Part shown: one piece after another, positions 24,800 to 36,967 of the stretch
Layout: each line of letters begins with the position of its first letter
How positions within the stretch are numbered: the first letter of the stretch is position 1
Source: Rhododendron vialii
Lineage: Eukaryota; Streptophyta; Magnoliopsida; Ericales; Ericaceae
Direction: 5' to 3'
Assembly (NCBI RefSeq): GCF_030253575.1
Contig: NC_080557.1
Location: 399,501 to 463,500 of the forward strand
Length of the DNA: 64,000 nucleotides
Notes under the pieces: generated by a model
The model's input: only the letters and a program-made list of their open reading frames with translations
Databases searched by the model: none
What the model was told of the DNA's origin: nothing
Program-made: the position numbers and the translations under genes

Positions 24800-26100
24800 A
24801 AACTTGGTTGGGAATCCCTACAGCCGAGGACAGCCTACGAAGATGCAGCCAGAATAAAGAAAACAATGCTAGACAATGCTTTATACTGAAAACTTACAAA
24901 TGCAATTTCATTTTTGGCCCAAAATCAGAACAACTTTCAGAAATATTAAAATTAATGTTCCAGAGGCCCAAGATACAGGCTAACACATAATACATCAAGC
25001 AAAACAGACTTGAGGATCTAGATAACCAGAGGTCTGTATAACCCAGGAGCAACAGCAAAGCCTATAAGACTAAAACAACCCACAGCACCAAGGAAGGAGC
25101 CCAAACAGCAAGCAAGAAGAGTAAGCACCAATTCATAGAGCTAGCGAATCTGTTATAGGTCCATTCTTTTTCTCATTAGCCTTCTCAACAACCAATTAAA
25201 CTTGAATATTCAGAATTACATGGATGCCTCCATTATGTTTTCATTTATACGCTTCTCCTTATGCCATTAAAGTTTTAAACCATAAAAAAAAGACACCCAT
25301 GGAGGGGAGACCAGATGGGCAAACCTTAAAACCACAGGCAACCAAAACACTGAACCCGCTAAGTAAGCCTGAACAGGCCAACCAAACCAGACAATGAAAT
25401 TGGTGCCATAGCCTCTTATAATATGGTGAGAAACATATAGCCTAATGTATTAGACTGTGTGTGCGTAACTGATGTGCTCAAGGTCCACATGCAAGCAGTA
25501 AAGCTGCAGCCAAAAGTACTAGCCAGAGGGAAGGGTGGTTGTGAAAAAGAGCTCCACATTGCAGGGGAATCATTTTCCTCTTGTGCCTTGTATCCCACCA
25601 AGATCAATATTTCTTTTCAATTAGGAAAAGAATCATTTACAAGCAAGTTACAACAAGTCAGGAAAGCAATACCTTTTATATCTTTTACGAGAAGAATAGA
25701 AGATAGAAAATAATAGTAAGAGAAACAGAACATCCTTCAAAATAAGCCAAAAGACGAAGGGCCTCATTAGTGTGGTTCAGTGTTTTTGGTCCAGTGAAAA
25801 GCTTCAAGAAAGCAACAGTTTTTTTTTTGGAAGGGGGGGGGGGGGAGAGAACTGTAGTGGGACAATACTAATAGGTACAATTAAGTTATTGTGTGCTGCT
25901 TGCACTGTGCAAACCCAAGAAGGTGCACTAAATAAAAATTTCTAGTGAGCAAGTGCAAAGAAGGCAACATATATAAAACCGTACAGGTAAAACACAGGCA
26001 ACCATAGTACTTGACTAAAATAATCTGATCCACCAAGAGATTATGAATTAAAAAGACCTATCTAAAGACAAAATAAAGACTAAAAGCAGAAATGTTCTTA
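24800..26100. other. Intergenic region, no gene seen
   Basis: AT-rich sequence downstream of the kelch gene, which runs on the minus strand. It may contain that gene's 3' UTR or further 3' exons. A run of 13 G preceded by a T run lies at 25833-25845. Confidence 0.45.
25833..25845. repeat. G13 homopolymer next to T-run
   Basis: T9, then GGAA, then thirteen consecutive G. Runs like this are G-quadruplex-prone and error-prone in sequencing. Confidence 0.85.
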
Positions 26101-26101
26101 C

Positions 26102-27918
26102 TCCCCCTCATTCTTCCTTTCTTCTTCCTGTTCTTCTTGCTGCCATTCTTCTTGTCGTTGCTGCCACCGGTGCTATTCTTGTGATTGGCTGAAACGATGC
26201 TATCATCCACATGCTCTTGTGGCCCCATTGTTTGAGATGGAAAACTTTCAAATGAAAACGATGAGTATGAGTTCCGAGAGAAAGTCAAAAATAGTGAATG
26301 CAGATAAGCTATAGACATGAACCACATAATCCTAGAGAGTACAGAATGTCAGTGGCAGAGCCACGAAATTGTGTTAGGGGACCAAATTAGCCTCAACGAC
26401 AACAAAATTTTGAGCCAACTCATGTATGAGATCAATTAAGGGCATTAACAAATACAAAAAAGGAAACACAAATAATCAAGGGATTAACATTTCTAATAAC
26501 TTTGAGCTTGCACACCCTCTAGGTTATTGATAATGGTAAACATGCATGAGCCATATTCAACCCCACCAAGGACAGAGTTTGTATTTCTCATCCCAAATCT
26601 TAGGGCAGGGAAGGTAATTATTAGGACATAAGAAAGTTACTAGTAACGGCACTACAAGTCAAGAGTTCGGCTATACTTATAATTGACAGGGGACAAGATA
26701 ACTAGGAGATAGTACATTAGTACTATACATAAAGTTTGTATCTACTACTTACACTGCGAGGCAGTCCTCCAAGGCCGAGCCATGTACGAGCACATGTGAC
26801 AAAGATAGGGGACGGGCCACCAAGTCAAAATCATCATCACCACCACCCTCCTCATGTTTCTTCTCCTCCTTGGACATCTTGATTGTGGAGCAATAAACAT
26901 GAAGTTCACGCTTCTTGCTGCGGAAAGGACCGAATGCGGACCAGAGCACAGCCAACTTCCCACTTCCTAGTGCGACTAAGTGCGTCGTCGGAAGCGCCAA
27001 GTCTGAATCCCCAGGGATAGGTTGGGGTATCCAATCCCAAGCCCAATCTTCACATTTAGACCCCAATGGTAATCTCACCCTCTTTGGCTCTGCGGTGTCA
27101 TGAGGCCTAGAGACATCGATCCCAAACATGACCCCCGGCCTATTGTGGTCTAGATAGTACAGAATCCCGTCTAGAAATGCAGATTCCCAGTCCAGGAATG
27201 CAGGTTCCCACGTACGTAATTCAATAACATGTTCAAGATAAACCTGCCAGGAATCAGCTTCGACGTCATAACAATAGAGATGGGGCTCATCCCGAGATTG
27301 CACAACAATCCGTTTGCCACCATCGATAACTGCATGCCCATCTATTTGACCAGGCACATCTGTCGAGTCCTGTAACTCTCGCCAACCCTCCTCCATGCGG
27401 CGGGTATCTAGTACCTCAGGCTTAGGAGATGGTTGACCACCCATGACGTAGATCTTGCCGTTGACGGCGAAAGCATGAGGGCACGTTCTCGGTACATTCA
27501 TGGAATGGTCTAATTTCTTCCATCCGCCGCCTGATACTACTCCTTCTTCGGGACAACAAAGGGTGGTGGTGTCGATATAAAACACATCACAACGAGGTGG
27601 GCTCAGGTTATGCACACCAAAGAAGGAACCAGGTGGTTTGGAATCCATACCGCCGAGGGCGTATAGGGTGCCGCCTACGGAGACGCAGCCGGAATAATCC
27701 CGGAGACCGGGTTCTTGTCTGAAGACTGGAGGGGAAACTTTCTCGTACGAAGCACCAAAGCCATCGAAGCAGTCGGTCATGGTCTTGATTACGTACCAGA
27801 AGAACCCAGGACCACCTTCATAATTCTCATTCCTATAAACGCGCAAGTATATGGGTACATCATCTTCGCCTGAAACGATGACTGGTGTACTACTACTGCC
27901 ACTAGAGGTCGTCGTCAT
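26102..27918 (-). CDS. Kelch-repeat (galactose-oxidase-like) protein, F-box not seen
   Basis: Exon 1 runs from ATG at 27918 to 26753. It could end unspliced at a TAA (26749, 389 aa), but the stop overlaps a strong donor GTAAGT. Splicing to an acceptor at 26245 continues in frame with FPSQTMGPQEHVDDSIV and a lysine-rich tail (KKNRKKKGRMRG), to a donor at 26101; the true C-terminus lies further downstream and was not found. Kelch-type strands are visible: YSGCVSVGGTLYALGGMD (about 75-92) and CPHAFAVNGKIYVMGG (about 146-161). Residues 1-20 are Ser/Thr-rich; I see no F-box, unlike many plant kelch proteins. The beta-propeller probably mediates protein binding; the partner is unknown. The basic tail could be a nuclear localisation signal (inference). 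Confidence 0.75.
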
Positions 27919-28127
27919 TTCGGCGATTTTCCGATTGATAGCTGAGATAACTATTGATGATTTGGTCGAAAGAGTAGGAGGAGAATTCTAGGGCTTGGAT
28001 TGAGGATTTTGGGTGAGGGCCGATATGAAGGCGCAGTCATCTGGTTAATTTCACTTACCTCCCCTGTGGTTTCTGACAATTTAAGAATCCCGCCCTGAGG
28101 TTTCTAAAATATCGCTGGTCTCCCTTA

Positions 28128-28369
28128 CAAGACTTTGGGACAGGCCGCCTAATGAAATTTCCACAAACTAAAAAATAAAAAACATAACATTTCATTCCCT
28201 TTTAATAAAAAACAAGACTTTGAGACAGGCCGCCTAATGAAATTTCCACAAACTAACAAATAAAAAACATAACATTTCATTCCCGTAAAAGAAAAAACAA
28301 GACTTTGGGACAGGCCACCTAATGAAATTTACGCAAACTAACAAATAAAAAACACAACATTTCATTCCC
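28128..28369. repeat. 85-bp minisatellite, three copies
   Basis: Units start CAAGACTTTGGGACAGGC at 28128, 28213 and 28298 and end CATTTCATTCCC. The copies differ at only a few positions. The array lies about 200 bp upstream of the kelch start codon, so it could fall in its promoter. Confidence 0.9.
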
Positions 28370-28429
28370 AAAATGATCCTGGGCTTGGGCTTGGGTTCCT
28401 CGTCTTACCTTTCTTTCTAACTTCCATGG

Positions 28430-28650
28430 TGCTTGTTTGATGCAACTACAAAAAACTCGGTTCGATAGGATTGTGGTTGAATGGCCTTGATCTTGGTTGG
28501 CTTTTCAGATTAGGTTCAATACATAGTAGCTCCAAATGTCTCCTGTAAATTTTTCTTTGAGAAATAAGTACTTAAAAAAAAGTGCTTGCAGGATTCGAAC
28601 ATAGCCATTTGGGGCTGAATTCAACCTACCGCTGAACCAGCCAAAGCAAA
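28430..28650 (-). mobile_element. tRNA-derived SINE-like element
   Basis: On the minus strand, TGGCTGGTTCAGCGGTAGG (28625-28643) resembles a pol III A box, and GTTCGAATCC (28591-28600) is a strong B box, spaced as in a tRNA head. The predicted cloverleaf is not intact and a non-tRNA body follows, so a SINE is more likely than a tRNA gene. The 3' limit is approximate. Confidence 0.5.
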
Positions 28651-29026
28651 ATCATTCATGTTGCAAACAAATAACAATCATAATTATTTAAATAAAAATG
28701 GGTCCCTTTTCTGAACCCAAAATTATACCATGGTCACCAAACAGAGACTAATGCCTTCAGAAAAGCTTCCAGCAGCATTTGGGAGGCGACTAGCAGTTTT
28801 ATGATAGGCTTTTTAACCCAAATCAGAAGACTATGGCAAGCAAGAATGGGCTTGAGGCCTAGTAACTCAAGACGGCCCACTATAATTCATTTTTAACTCT
28901 GGCCCAGACCACAGAAAGTCCAAATTCTGCGCGTTAAGGATTTCATACCAGTAGCTGAGTAGCTGATTGGAGTATCTATCTGTCTATTTATTCTAATATA
29001 CAAAGGGAGGACCTTTTGGTGTAGTC

Positions 29027-29776
29027 AAAGTTCTGAATACCGTACCGATAAGAGTATCGATTTTTTTACTGATATGGTACGGTACCGGTACCGGTCAAAT
29101 ACCGGAACCATTTCGAATTTAGCGCAATTACCAATATATAGTTATAAATTGATTTTTTAACTCTCATAATTGATTTAATTCATACTATTAATTAGAATAA
29201 GTTGATATTTACCATTAATTTTTGGATAATAATTTCATTTTAGAATACAAATGTTTTAACCTTTTTTTTTAAGTAAAACATAAAAAGTAAACCATATTAT
29301 TTATTATAAAAACTGTTATTCCCCGAAATAATAAAAAAAAATGTAATGAAAAAGTGAGTGTATATATACATGTAATTGGAATTAAAAAAATAATTACACA
29401 TACAACAACAAAACCCACTTTTCTGTCATTACCCACATCGCCCAGCAAATCCCCTGCAACCCCTTGTCTTCTCCGACTCCATCTACTACTGCCGCCTTCT
29501 TCTTCTTCTTCCAGACGCCTCTTGCTCCGATCATTCTGGTCACTCTCTCTCTCTCTCTCTCTCTCTCTGTGAGACGTGTGAGAATTTCTCACTGAAAAAA
29601 TGTTAGCAAAATACCGCCCGAAATTTTCGGTACCACCATCTCACCCGATATTGTCTGGAATCGTCGGTACCGACCCGTAACGGCCGGTATTGAGGCCGAA
29701 ACAGTATTGTATGGTTGGAGTACTGTTTTCTCTCCAAACCGGTACGTACCGGCCAATACAAAACGATATTCACAAC
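29027..29776. mobile_element. TIR element built from GGTACCGGTA motifs
   Basis: The left end AGTTCTGAATACCGTACCG and the complement of the right end (AGTTGTGAATATCG) are imperfect inverted repeats. Subterminal regions are dense in GGTACCGG/CCGGTACG motifs on both sides. The AT-rich middle holds a CT microsatellite. No transposase is seen. Confidence 0.6.
29543..29568. repeat. (CT)n microsatellite
   Basis: About 26 bp of uninterrupted CT within the TIR element at 29027-29776. Confidence 0.95.
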
Positions 29777-30155
29777 TATGGATGTAGCCTAAAAATAAAG
29801 TTGTGTTACAAAAATGATTCTTACTTTTTACTCCCACTTTTTATCTTTTCCGTATTATTTTATAGAAATTGATTTTTGTGCTTCACTTTTTACTGATAGC
29901 GTTTTAATTTTAATGTGGAGTTACTAGTAATTTCATAAGTAAAGTAGAACGCAATCAATAAAAAATGAAGCGCGAATATTAATTTCTTTGTTCCATGTAT
30001 AACTTCCCGGCCAAAATTATAAAAAACACGTGAACTCAACTGCCAGTCTGCCACTACCCACGTCCCCGATCGATAAGTTTCTCCTTCAGCCCCAAAACCT
30101 GTCGCTCTCACACTGCAAACGCTGCGAATCCTACATTATTTTACACTGGTACGAT

Positions 30156-30345
30156 GGAGAAATTTTTCAGTGCCGGGTGGACACGGTGGCCACATGGTGC
30201 CGAGCACATATTTTGGTAGTTCAAACGTGTTTTAGATGGTTCAGATCTGTTTGAACTTGAGGGGGTGTTTTAATAATTTTACACTTAAAAATTATCCAAA
30301 TAAATTTAAACCATCCAAAATACGTTTGGACGACAGAAATGGCTC
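30156..30345. mobile_element. Diverged MITE related to the element at 52936
   Basis: It starts GAAATTTTTCAGTGCCGGG, close to the TIR of the Mutator-type MITE at 52936. Inside, CAAACGTGTTTTAGATGGTT is partly mirrored by AACCATCCAAAATACGTTTG. The right end is unclear. Confidence 0.4.
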
Positions 30346-30899
30346 GACGACAGAAATGGTTCTCAACACCACGGACCCTTGCTCACCCGGAAAAACATCC
30401 AGGTACAATGGATTTCCTCTTTTCCCCTCCGTTGTACTACTCCCACGTTGTACTTCACTATATACAAGTCACTTTCTCCTTTTTGGCCTAGACTGTGTGG
30501 AACCCAAGGTGACACAATTTTAACAGGTCTACCACTTTCCCTACTTCTTTTTTAATTACAGTCATTTTGTTTGGTTTAACATTTTAAAAATTATTTTTAT
30601 ATAATGAGGAATAATGAGTAGATAGAAATAAAAAAAAAAGTATTGAAAAACGTGTAAAGAAAAATGAGATGAAATAAAAGTTGAACCAAACAAAATGAGT
30701 ATAATTTCCATTTTAATGCTTCCTACTATTTCTTTATTTATTATGTAGAGTAGCCTACAGATGTCATAGTGTCTTCTTCTCCTTCAGAACTCTAAAGTAA
30801 TAACAGAAATTGTTTGTTTAAAATGTAGTACTAGATGGATGATAGTAGTGGAGTACTATATTACGAAAGGTTCCCCGAAAAAAGAGTACTACTATATAA

Positions 30900-31190
30900 T
30901 ATTCCGTCCGTTCCACCTTAAATGTTTCTTTCAGTTTTTCGTGCAATTTTAAATATCAAAACAAATTATTATTAATTTTAAAATACCAAATTTCTACATA
31001 TTATTTTTTATTGAGTAATTTAATTTGATGTAAAAAAATCATATAAATAACATAGAGATATTTTTTTTGGAGTTTGAAAATGCACGAATTTATGTAGGAA
31101 ATATTTAAATTGGGACTAGGAATTTTTTGGAGTTTGAAAATGCATGGATTTCTGTAGGAAACATTTAAATTGGGACGGAAAAATATAAAA
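30900..31190. mobile_element. Stowaway-like MITE with internal duplication
   Basis: The ends ATTCCGTCCGTTCCACC and GGGACGGAAAAATAT are the inverted CTCCGTCC-type termini common in plant mariner-derived MITEs. Near the right end a segment of about 60 bp, starting TTTTTTGGAGTTTGAAAATG, occurs twice (about 31062 and 31123). Confidence 0.55.
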
Positions 31191-33132
31191 TAACTAGAGG
31201 TTGAGGCACACGCAATGTCTGTGGAAGTCATATCCCATTTAAAGTTTTTTTTTTCAACGTTCAATCAAACAAAACAATAAATGAGATTTGACTTGCACAC
31301 GTATCGCGTGTGCCCCAGTCTCTACTAAACTTATTAGTATTACACTTAGGATTTGGCAAGTCCAAGTTTAAAGAGACTTTCCTCTCAGTCAAGAAAAACG
31401 CACGCCCAACACCCCAAACTCGAACCGCAGCGTACCAGCCAAGTATGAAAACTACTTTGGGTAAAGCAAAGCGAATGTATGTGAAATACAAATTTGTTGC
31501 AACAATCAAGTCAATTTTGGAATCATGTTTAAACTTTGGAGGTGTACCTTTAATTTCTTTTAACTTTCGAACAAATACTATTCAGCAAGTAGAAGTTCTT
31601 TGAAATTTAAGGGGGCACAATCTCCTATATATATCAAGTCATCTCATGAATGAATAAAATTTATTTTTAAAAATTGGCTCGATCATATAAAATTTCATCC
31701 TGGAATACTACTTCCAATTATATATATGCTTATAATGAGCCAGACATGTAAATTTAGGAATTCAAAGTTTACCGGCATAAAAAGTAAAATCAATTTCATT
31801 TCCGGAGTAGTTTATTATTTTATTTTATTTTTGGTAAACTCGGGAGTAGTCTTTTAAAGTAGTAAGTAACATTCTCAAACATTGAATACTTAATTAATTG
31901 TGTCTACATCTTTTCTGTTGAAAGTTTTCTCAAACCTTAAAATCGGTTAATTGTGTTTACAGTACCTTTTACATTCAAATCTAAGTTACAGCTCAAAGTT
32001 AATTAATTTGCCTTCAATCTATTTATTAGTATTGTTTTTTTAAAAAATAAAAAAATAAAACTATTGACAACAAAAGCTCAGGGGGGTTTCATAAAGTGCA
32101 TGCGAGTCAAACCTCAAGAACTAACCTCCTACAGAAAATTAGTATTTGCATGGTGTGCTGATTTCATAAAAATTCGCAACCAATTTTGACCTTAGATTGC
32201 TCTGACCGTGATTTTCCTCTGCTTGACCTGGTAGCCATGCATGACTTCCCGTCCCTGGAACTCACATGGCCTCCTCTTTTGACCTCCCAAAAATAGGCTT
32301 CTTTTCCATTCTCAACTGTTTCATTCGGCCACCCAAATACTAACAAGGAAGGGTAGTGTCCTGTCCAGTCGATTGTGTGTCCGGACCGTGGGACCCAATT
32401 CGTGCAAGCTTTTCCGTCTCAAATTGCTCGCCCTTTGGGAAAATCACGTACTTACATTTTTACTACAAAAAATAATGGACTAGCATGAATTTTTTCCCAG
32501 ATTTTTATTACACCAATTTAAAATTCTTATTGCCTTTGTGGTGCTTTAGGTGTGTTTTCATGGTTTCAGGTGTCTTGGTGCGGATTGTCTCTTGTCATCC
32601 TTTGGTGTTGGCTCTCGGGTGACGTTTTGCCGGCATGCCCGAAATCCGTTTAATCTTTGTTATTGTCTTCAAAGATTAATGAAATTTTTTTAGCTTTTCG
32701 AGAAAATGGGATATATGAGACTCTGCAATTTATAATAGAGATGATTATACGTTCGCCGCTGAACTAAAAATGAAGGTTTCAAATCGGATGTGCAATTAAT
32801 TAATTATTCTTCGTAAAAGTCATAATTACATTGAAAAAAATAGTAGTATTGAAAAAGAGTGAAAAAAATTGACTTTACTCAAAACCCAGTAGATGGTAAA
32901 ACACGGTCATTGACTTTATGAGCATGCTGTATGCCCAATTAATAATTGTTACTCCATGCACCAGCACCGTACAATTAAAAATGTGGTAACGCAATAGATG
33001 GAAAAACAAAAACAAAAATACTCGAGTTCTATCAATTTAATGAATCTACCATTTTTTCAATTCTATCGAATTGGCCTTTTTTTCGTATATCCGAATCACT
33101 ACATCAATAATTGTTTTTCTATTATTTAATGA

Positions 33133-33522
33133 CAACTAGTTTGGGTTTGGATTGAAAAATTAAGTAACTTATTTTTTTGTCTTTATTTAATTTTTTTTTG
33201 CATTTATTTATTTTACGTCAAACTTTTGTGACTTAATGATTCGTCTCGAAGAGAGGAATCGAAAAGTAAAAAAATTTGATCAAAACTCATAATTTTTTGA
33301 ATAAAGACAAAAATAAGTCAAAAAGACTTTTTTTTTTACTTAGTTTTGTCTTTTTTAAAAAAATTATGAGTTTCGATTAAATTTTTATACTTTTCCCACT
33401 CCTCTCGCCGCGACAATCAATAAGTCACAAAAGTTTGATGCAAAAAAAGAAATGCAAATTTTTGTTTAATAAGAAGAAAAAATAAATTACGCTTTAACTT
33501 TTTAATTCAAATCCATCCTTAG
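33133..33522. mobile_element. Long foldback MITE (about 390 bp)
   Basis: TTTGGGTTTGGATTGAAAAA at the left is mirrored near 33505 by AATTCAAATCCATCC. Internal blocks also mirror: AACTTTTGTGACTTA with AAGTCACAAAAGTTT, and AAACTCATAATTTTTT with AAAAAATTATGAGTTT. The centre lies near 33320. Confidence 0.65.
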
Positions 33523-34944
33523 ACGCAATCACGATAAATAATTTAAGAAGGACGACTTATAATTCAAGTTAGACCGAATATTCCCATTAGCAAACCGACT
33601 TGGATTGATGAAATTGGCTTTGTTGGAATTTGGACCCCAAACCGGACGTGGATGGAGCTTGACCTCTCTTGTGTGTTTTGGGCTGAATGGTCACATCAAC
33701 CAACTCAATCCCGACGGTTCGTCAGGAATTTATTTGTGGGTTTGCTCTTCGTACATTTGGTTAAAGTTTCATTCTTGAGATCAGGTTGCAAGAAATTAGT
33801 TGAATCTATTAGTTTCGACATGAATAGACTGCCTTTGACTGTAATAAAAAAGAGATTCGTCAAAGTATGCGTAAACAAGTCCAGAGTCGGACACCCCTTA
33901 CCCTCCAAAAAAAAAAAAAACCCACCCAAACTCGTCCTTGAGTTGGTACTATTCTTGGATCATTGATTGTGTATATGCCCACGTTCACACTCTCTCTCTC
34001 TCTCGCTCGCTCCCTGTCTCGTCCCCCACCAACTCGTCAGAGTTTTATTGTTCAACTAACCGATAACCCATTTCGTTTCCGCACCCTTGTTCTATATTCT
34101 TCATTCATCATCGACTCGACGACAGTACCATCACCTCTCTCTTTTTTCCCTTGAGAAAATCATATTCAAATTTGAAGTGTTACAACAATCTGTCCTGTGT
34201 ATTATTCTTTTTGTCTTTTTTGAATTAGTAAATATATATAAGGCACTTCTGTGAATAAATTTTTAAATCTTTTTTCCTCTAAATGACTTGGAGATCTCTA
34301 AATGACTTGGCTTTACTTGTCAGTAAGTTTTAATTTTAGCTTTGTGTAAATGAAATAAAATTGCAGATATTAAAAAAAAATCGTAAAAGATCTGGTATGA
34401 TTTTTGACTTATAAAATATGAGTCAAAATATTTTGAAGTAGATTTCTTTGGAGAGAGGAATAAGTGCACGAACAACCGTATTTTGAGCTACTTAGCAACT
34501 TTTATTTGAAACTAGATTCTGTATTTTCCTTTTTCGAATTGATATAAAATATAAGTATCTACAAGATCGTATAATCTAGAATTACGTATGATCTAGATTC
34601 TATATATCCTAGATTGGATTATATACATCTGGGTTGTAATTAAATATTCACAAGATTGTATATATATCTATAGAGACTAGAATATGGTTTATATCCTTGA
34701 CTAAATTTTATATTTATCCTAGCACCTAAGTGCATCCATGATGCGGCGAAAACCTCTTGGCTTGTGTAAGTATATATAAAGACCATTCTTCATAATTTGG
34801 AGGGTTCTTCATATAGGAGGAATTAAAATTGATTTGTTCATTTTGAAGAAAGGAAAATGAATAATGGTTAGAGAGCACACATTAATTCTTTATTTTGAAG
34901 ATTTTGAGAATCATGACTTTGAAGAAATTGAGGGTTTGCTGGAG

Positions 34945-35161
34945 GAGAAATACTTATTTTATGGATGTGCTGTAAATAGTTTGTTTGCAGCATCAATTAA
35001 TCACAACCGTTCAAAAGTGTTCTGGACGGTTCGGATTTTAATAAAAAAAATTCGGGAAAAATAACTTTTTCCCGAAAAAAGTTTCGTTAACATCCTGATT
35101 GTCCAAGATACTTTTGAACGATCACGATTGAGTGCTCCTCAGAAAATAAGTAGTATTTCTC
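34945..35161. mobile_element. Mutator-type MITE (217 bp, 9-bp TSD)
   Basis: Ends GAGAAATACTTATTTT and AAAATAAGTAGTATTTCTC are inverted repeats. Interior arms CCGTTCAAAAGTGTTCTGGA and TCCAAGATACTTTTGAACGA also pair. Flanks TTGCTGGAG (34936-34944) and TTGTTGGAG (35162-35170) are a 9-bp duplication with one mismatch. Confidence 0.7.
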
Positions 35162-36445
35162 TTGTTGGAGATGCTCTAAAAGGCATATATTCCAACAACA
35201 TGGTAGTAGATACAATTACGCGCACTGAAAGATAATCAAAAGATAGGGTTTGGACCAACCCATGCATGTTATCGTCATAATCGAGGACTGGATTGAGACT
35301 ATTCCATTAATGTTCAATATATAGCCGTAAACTACAACATCAGGCCATTAAGCCCACGCAAATCCCACCGCCCAAACACGCAAAGCATTTCTACTGTTTC
35401 GTTCACTTCACGTCAAATTAATAAATTATCTAATAAACGAACCAAGTATTACAAAATACAAAGATAATTTTTTATCGTGATAAATTTGTAAAATATGACA
35501 AATCTATCACAATCGACATGACAGTGAATTGCTAAACAAAGATAACAAATTTATCATACAAATTTGTCACAATTCGTGGAATTATCATATTCGAGAATGA
35601 GTTGGTAAGGTAAGGTAATAAATGTGACTTCATAAATGGAGAGAGAAATTGTTGCATGTAATTTAATTAATTCCTTTATTAATTAAGGGTATAATGAGAC
35701 TTTCATGCAATTTCATGATAAAAAATAACCCATGATAATGTCATGAAGTAGAAGATACATAGAGGCTTCATTTTGGATGAATATTCAATTTTCTCTTGAT
35801 AAAATCATATTCCACTTTCATTATTAATTATGTCAAACAATTTGAGTAACCCTAATTGCTCAATACTAAAATCATGTTATTGATGATCTCTGGAAATTTA
35901 GGGGAGAAAGGAAAAAGAAGGGAAGATAATGAAGAGAAAAATGAGGGGGGAAATTAAGAAAAAATGGGAAAATATTGAACGTGATTTTTAAACTTTTCCT
36001 TCTCTTTCTCTAGAAACTAAATAATAGAATGAAGATTTTTAAAATTTTCGCTTCGTTTCCATTTATTTTTTCAAGTTCTTAACACACCCTTAATTTTGCA
36101 TAACCACATAAAAGAAACCGGATCGAGATCATCCACGATCTTCTTGTGTGAAGCTCGCATTCAAAACGTTGGCATAAAATAATTGAGACAATGTCGCCTC
36201 CACTACAAAGATTTTAATTAGCTAATAAAAATAAATGTAACTTCGACAAAAAAGCACGATTATGTGTTTAATTGCATTAGAAGTTTTGTACTGTATTAAA
36301 AAAAAGGATCTGTTACATCATCAGTGATGAAATTGCATGTGTGTGTGGTTCTCAGTCACCTGACCTAGTGGGTCTTTGTCAAATTTATTTTAGTGATCAA
36401 AATTACTCTAGTACTTTTTATTAGTTTTTGAGTCCTGCAACATAT

Positions 36446-36806
36446 ACAGCAGATCTGTGCACAGATTGTGCACCGATTTTATTGTGGGGCCTACCACGGG
36501 TCCCACACAAATCATCCGAGCCGTTCATTAAATGTAAAACATTTTTTCAAGGGTTCCCGTAAAAAATAAGCTCAATTCAATACAAATAGGTGCTTCATCC
36601 AATCATTTAACTTTTCATTCAGATTTTCGGATAATGAAAAGTTATATGGTTGGATCGAGTACCTATAGGTATCGGATTGAGCTTATTTTTTACGGGGACC
36701 TTTGAAAAAATATTTTACATTTAATGAACGGCTCGGATGATTTGTGTGGGATCCGTGGTGAGCCCCACAACAAAATCTGTGCACAATCTGTGCACAAATC
36801 TGCTGT
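36446..36806. mobile_element. Foldback MITE (361 bp) with long inverted arms
   Basis: ACAGCAGATCTGTGCACAGA at the left is mirrored by TGTGCACAAATCTGCTGT at the right. The inverted similarity continues through GAGCCGTTCATTAAATGTAA / TTACATTTAATGAACGGCTC and AAAAAATAAGCTCAAT / ATTGAGCTTATTTTTT, about 150 bp per arm. No target duplication is obvious. Confidence 0.75.
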
Positions 36807-36967
36807 GTGTGTAGACTTTCTGTTTTTATTATTTGTCGAGAAGTGGAGTACAATTTTGTTAATCAAACGCTGATGAATATGCTTTTCAAACTCATTTATG
36901 TTTTTTACAAGTAAAAGCAAGAGCAATAAAAGTTTAAAACATAGAATCAGAACTCGTTCTTCTGCAA

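Larger units (their letters stand above)
27919..36445. other. Long intergenic region dominated by small elements
   Basis: After the kelch promoter region, no frame here resembles a known protein. Listed elements are the 85-bp minisatellite, a SINE-like element, a TIR element at 29027-29776, CT repeats, and MITEs near 30156, 30900, 33133 and 34945. The stretches 31200-33100 and 33530-34900 show nothing beyond AT-rich DNA and a CT-rich tract near 33990. Confidence 0.5.

Noticed and set aside
26345..26460. Start of another TIR element, CAGTGGCAGAGCCACG
   Set aside because: Only one end is visible; no matching opposite end was found nearby.
28591..28648. A functional tRNA gene on the minus strand
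   Set aside because: A and B boxes are present, but stems do not pair as a cloverleaf and a SINE-like body follows.
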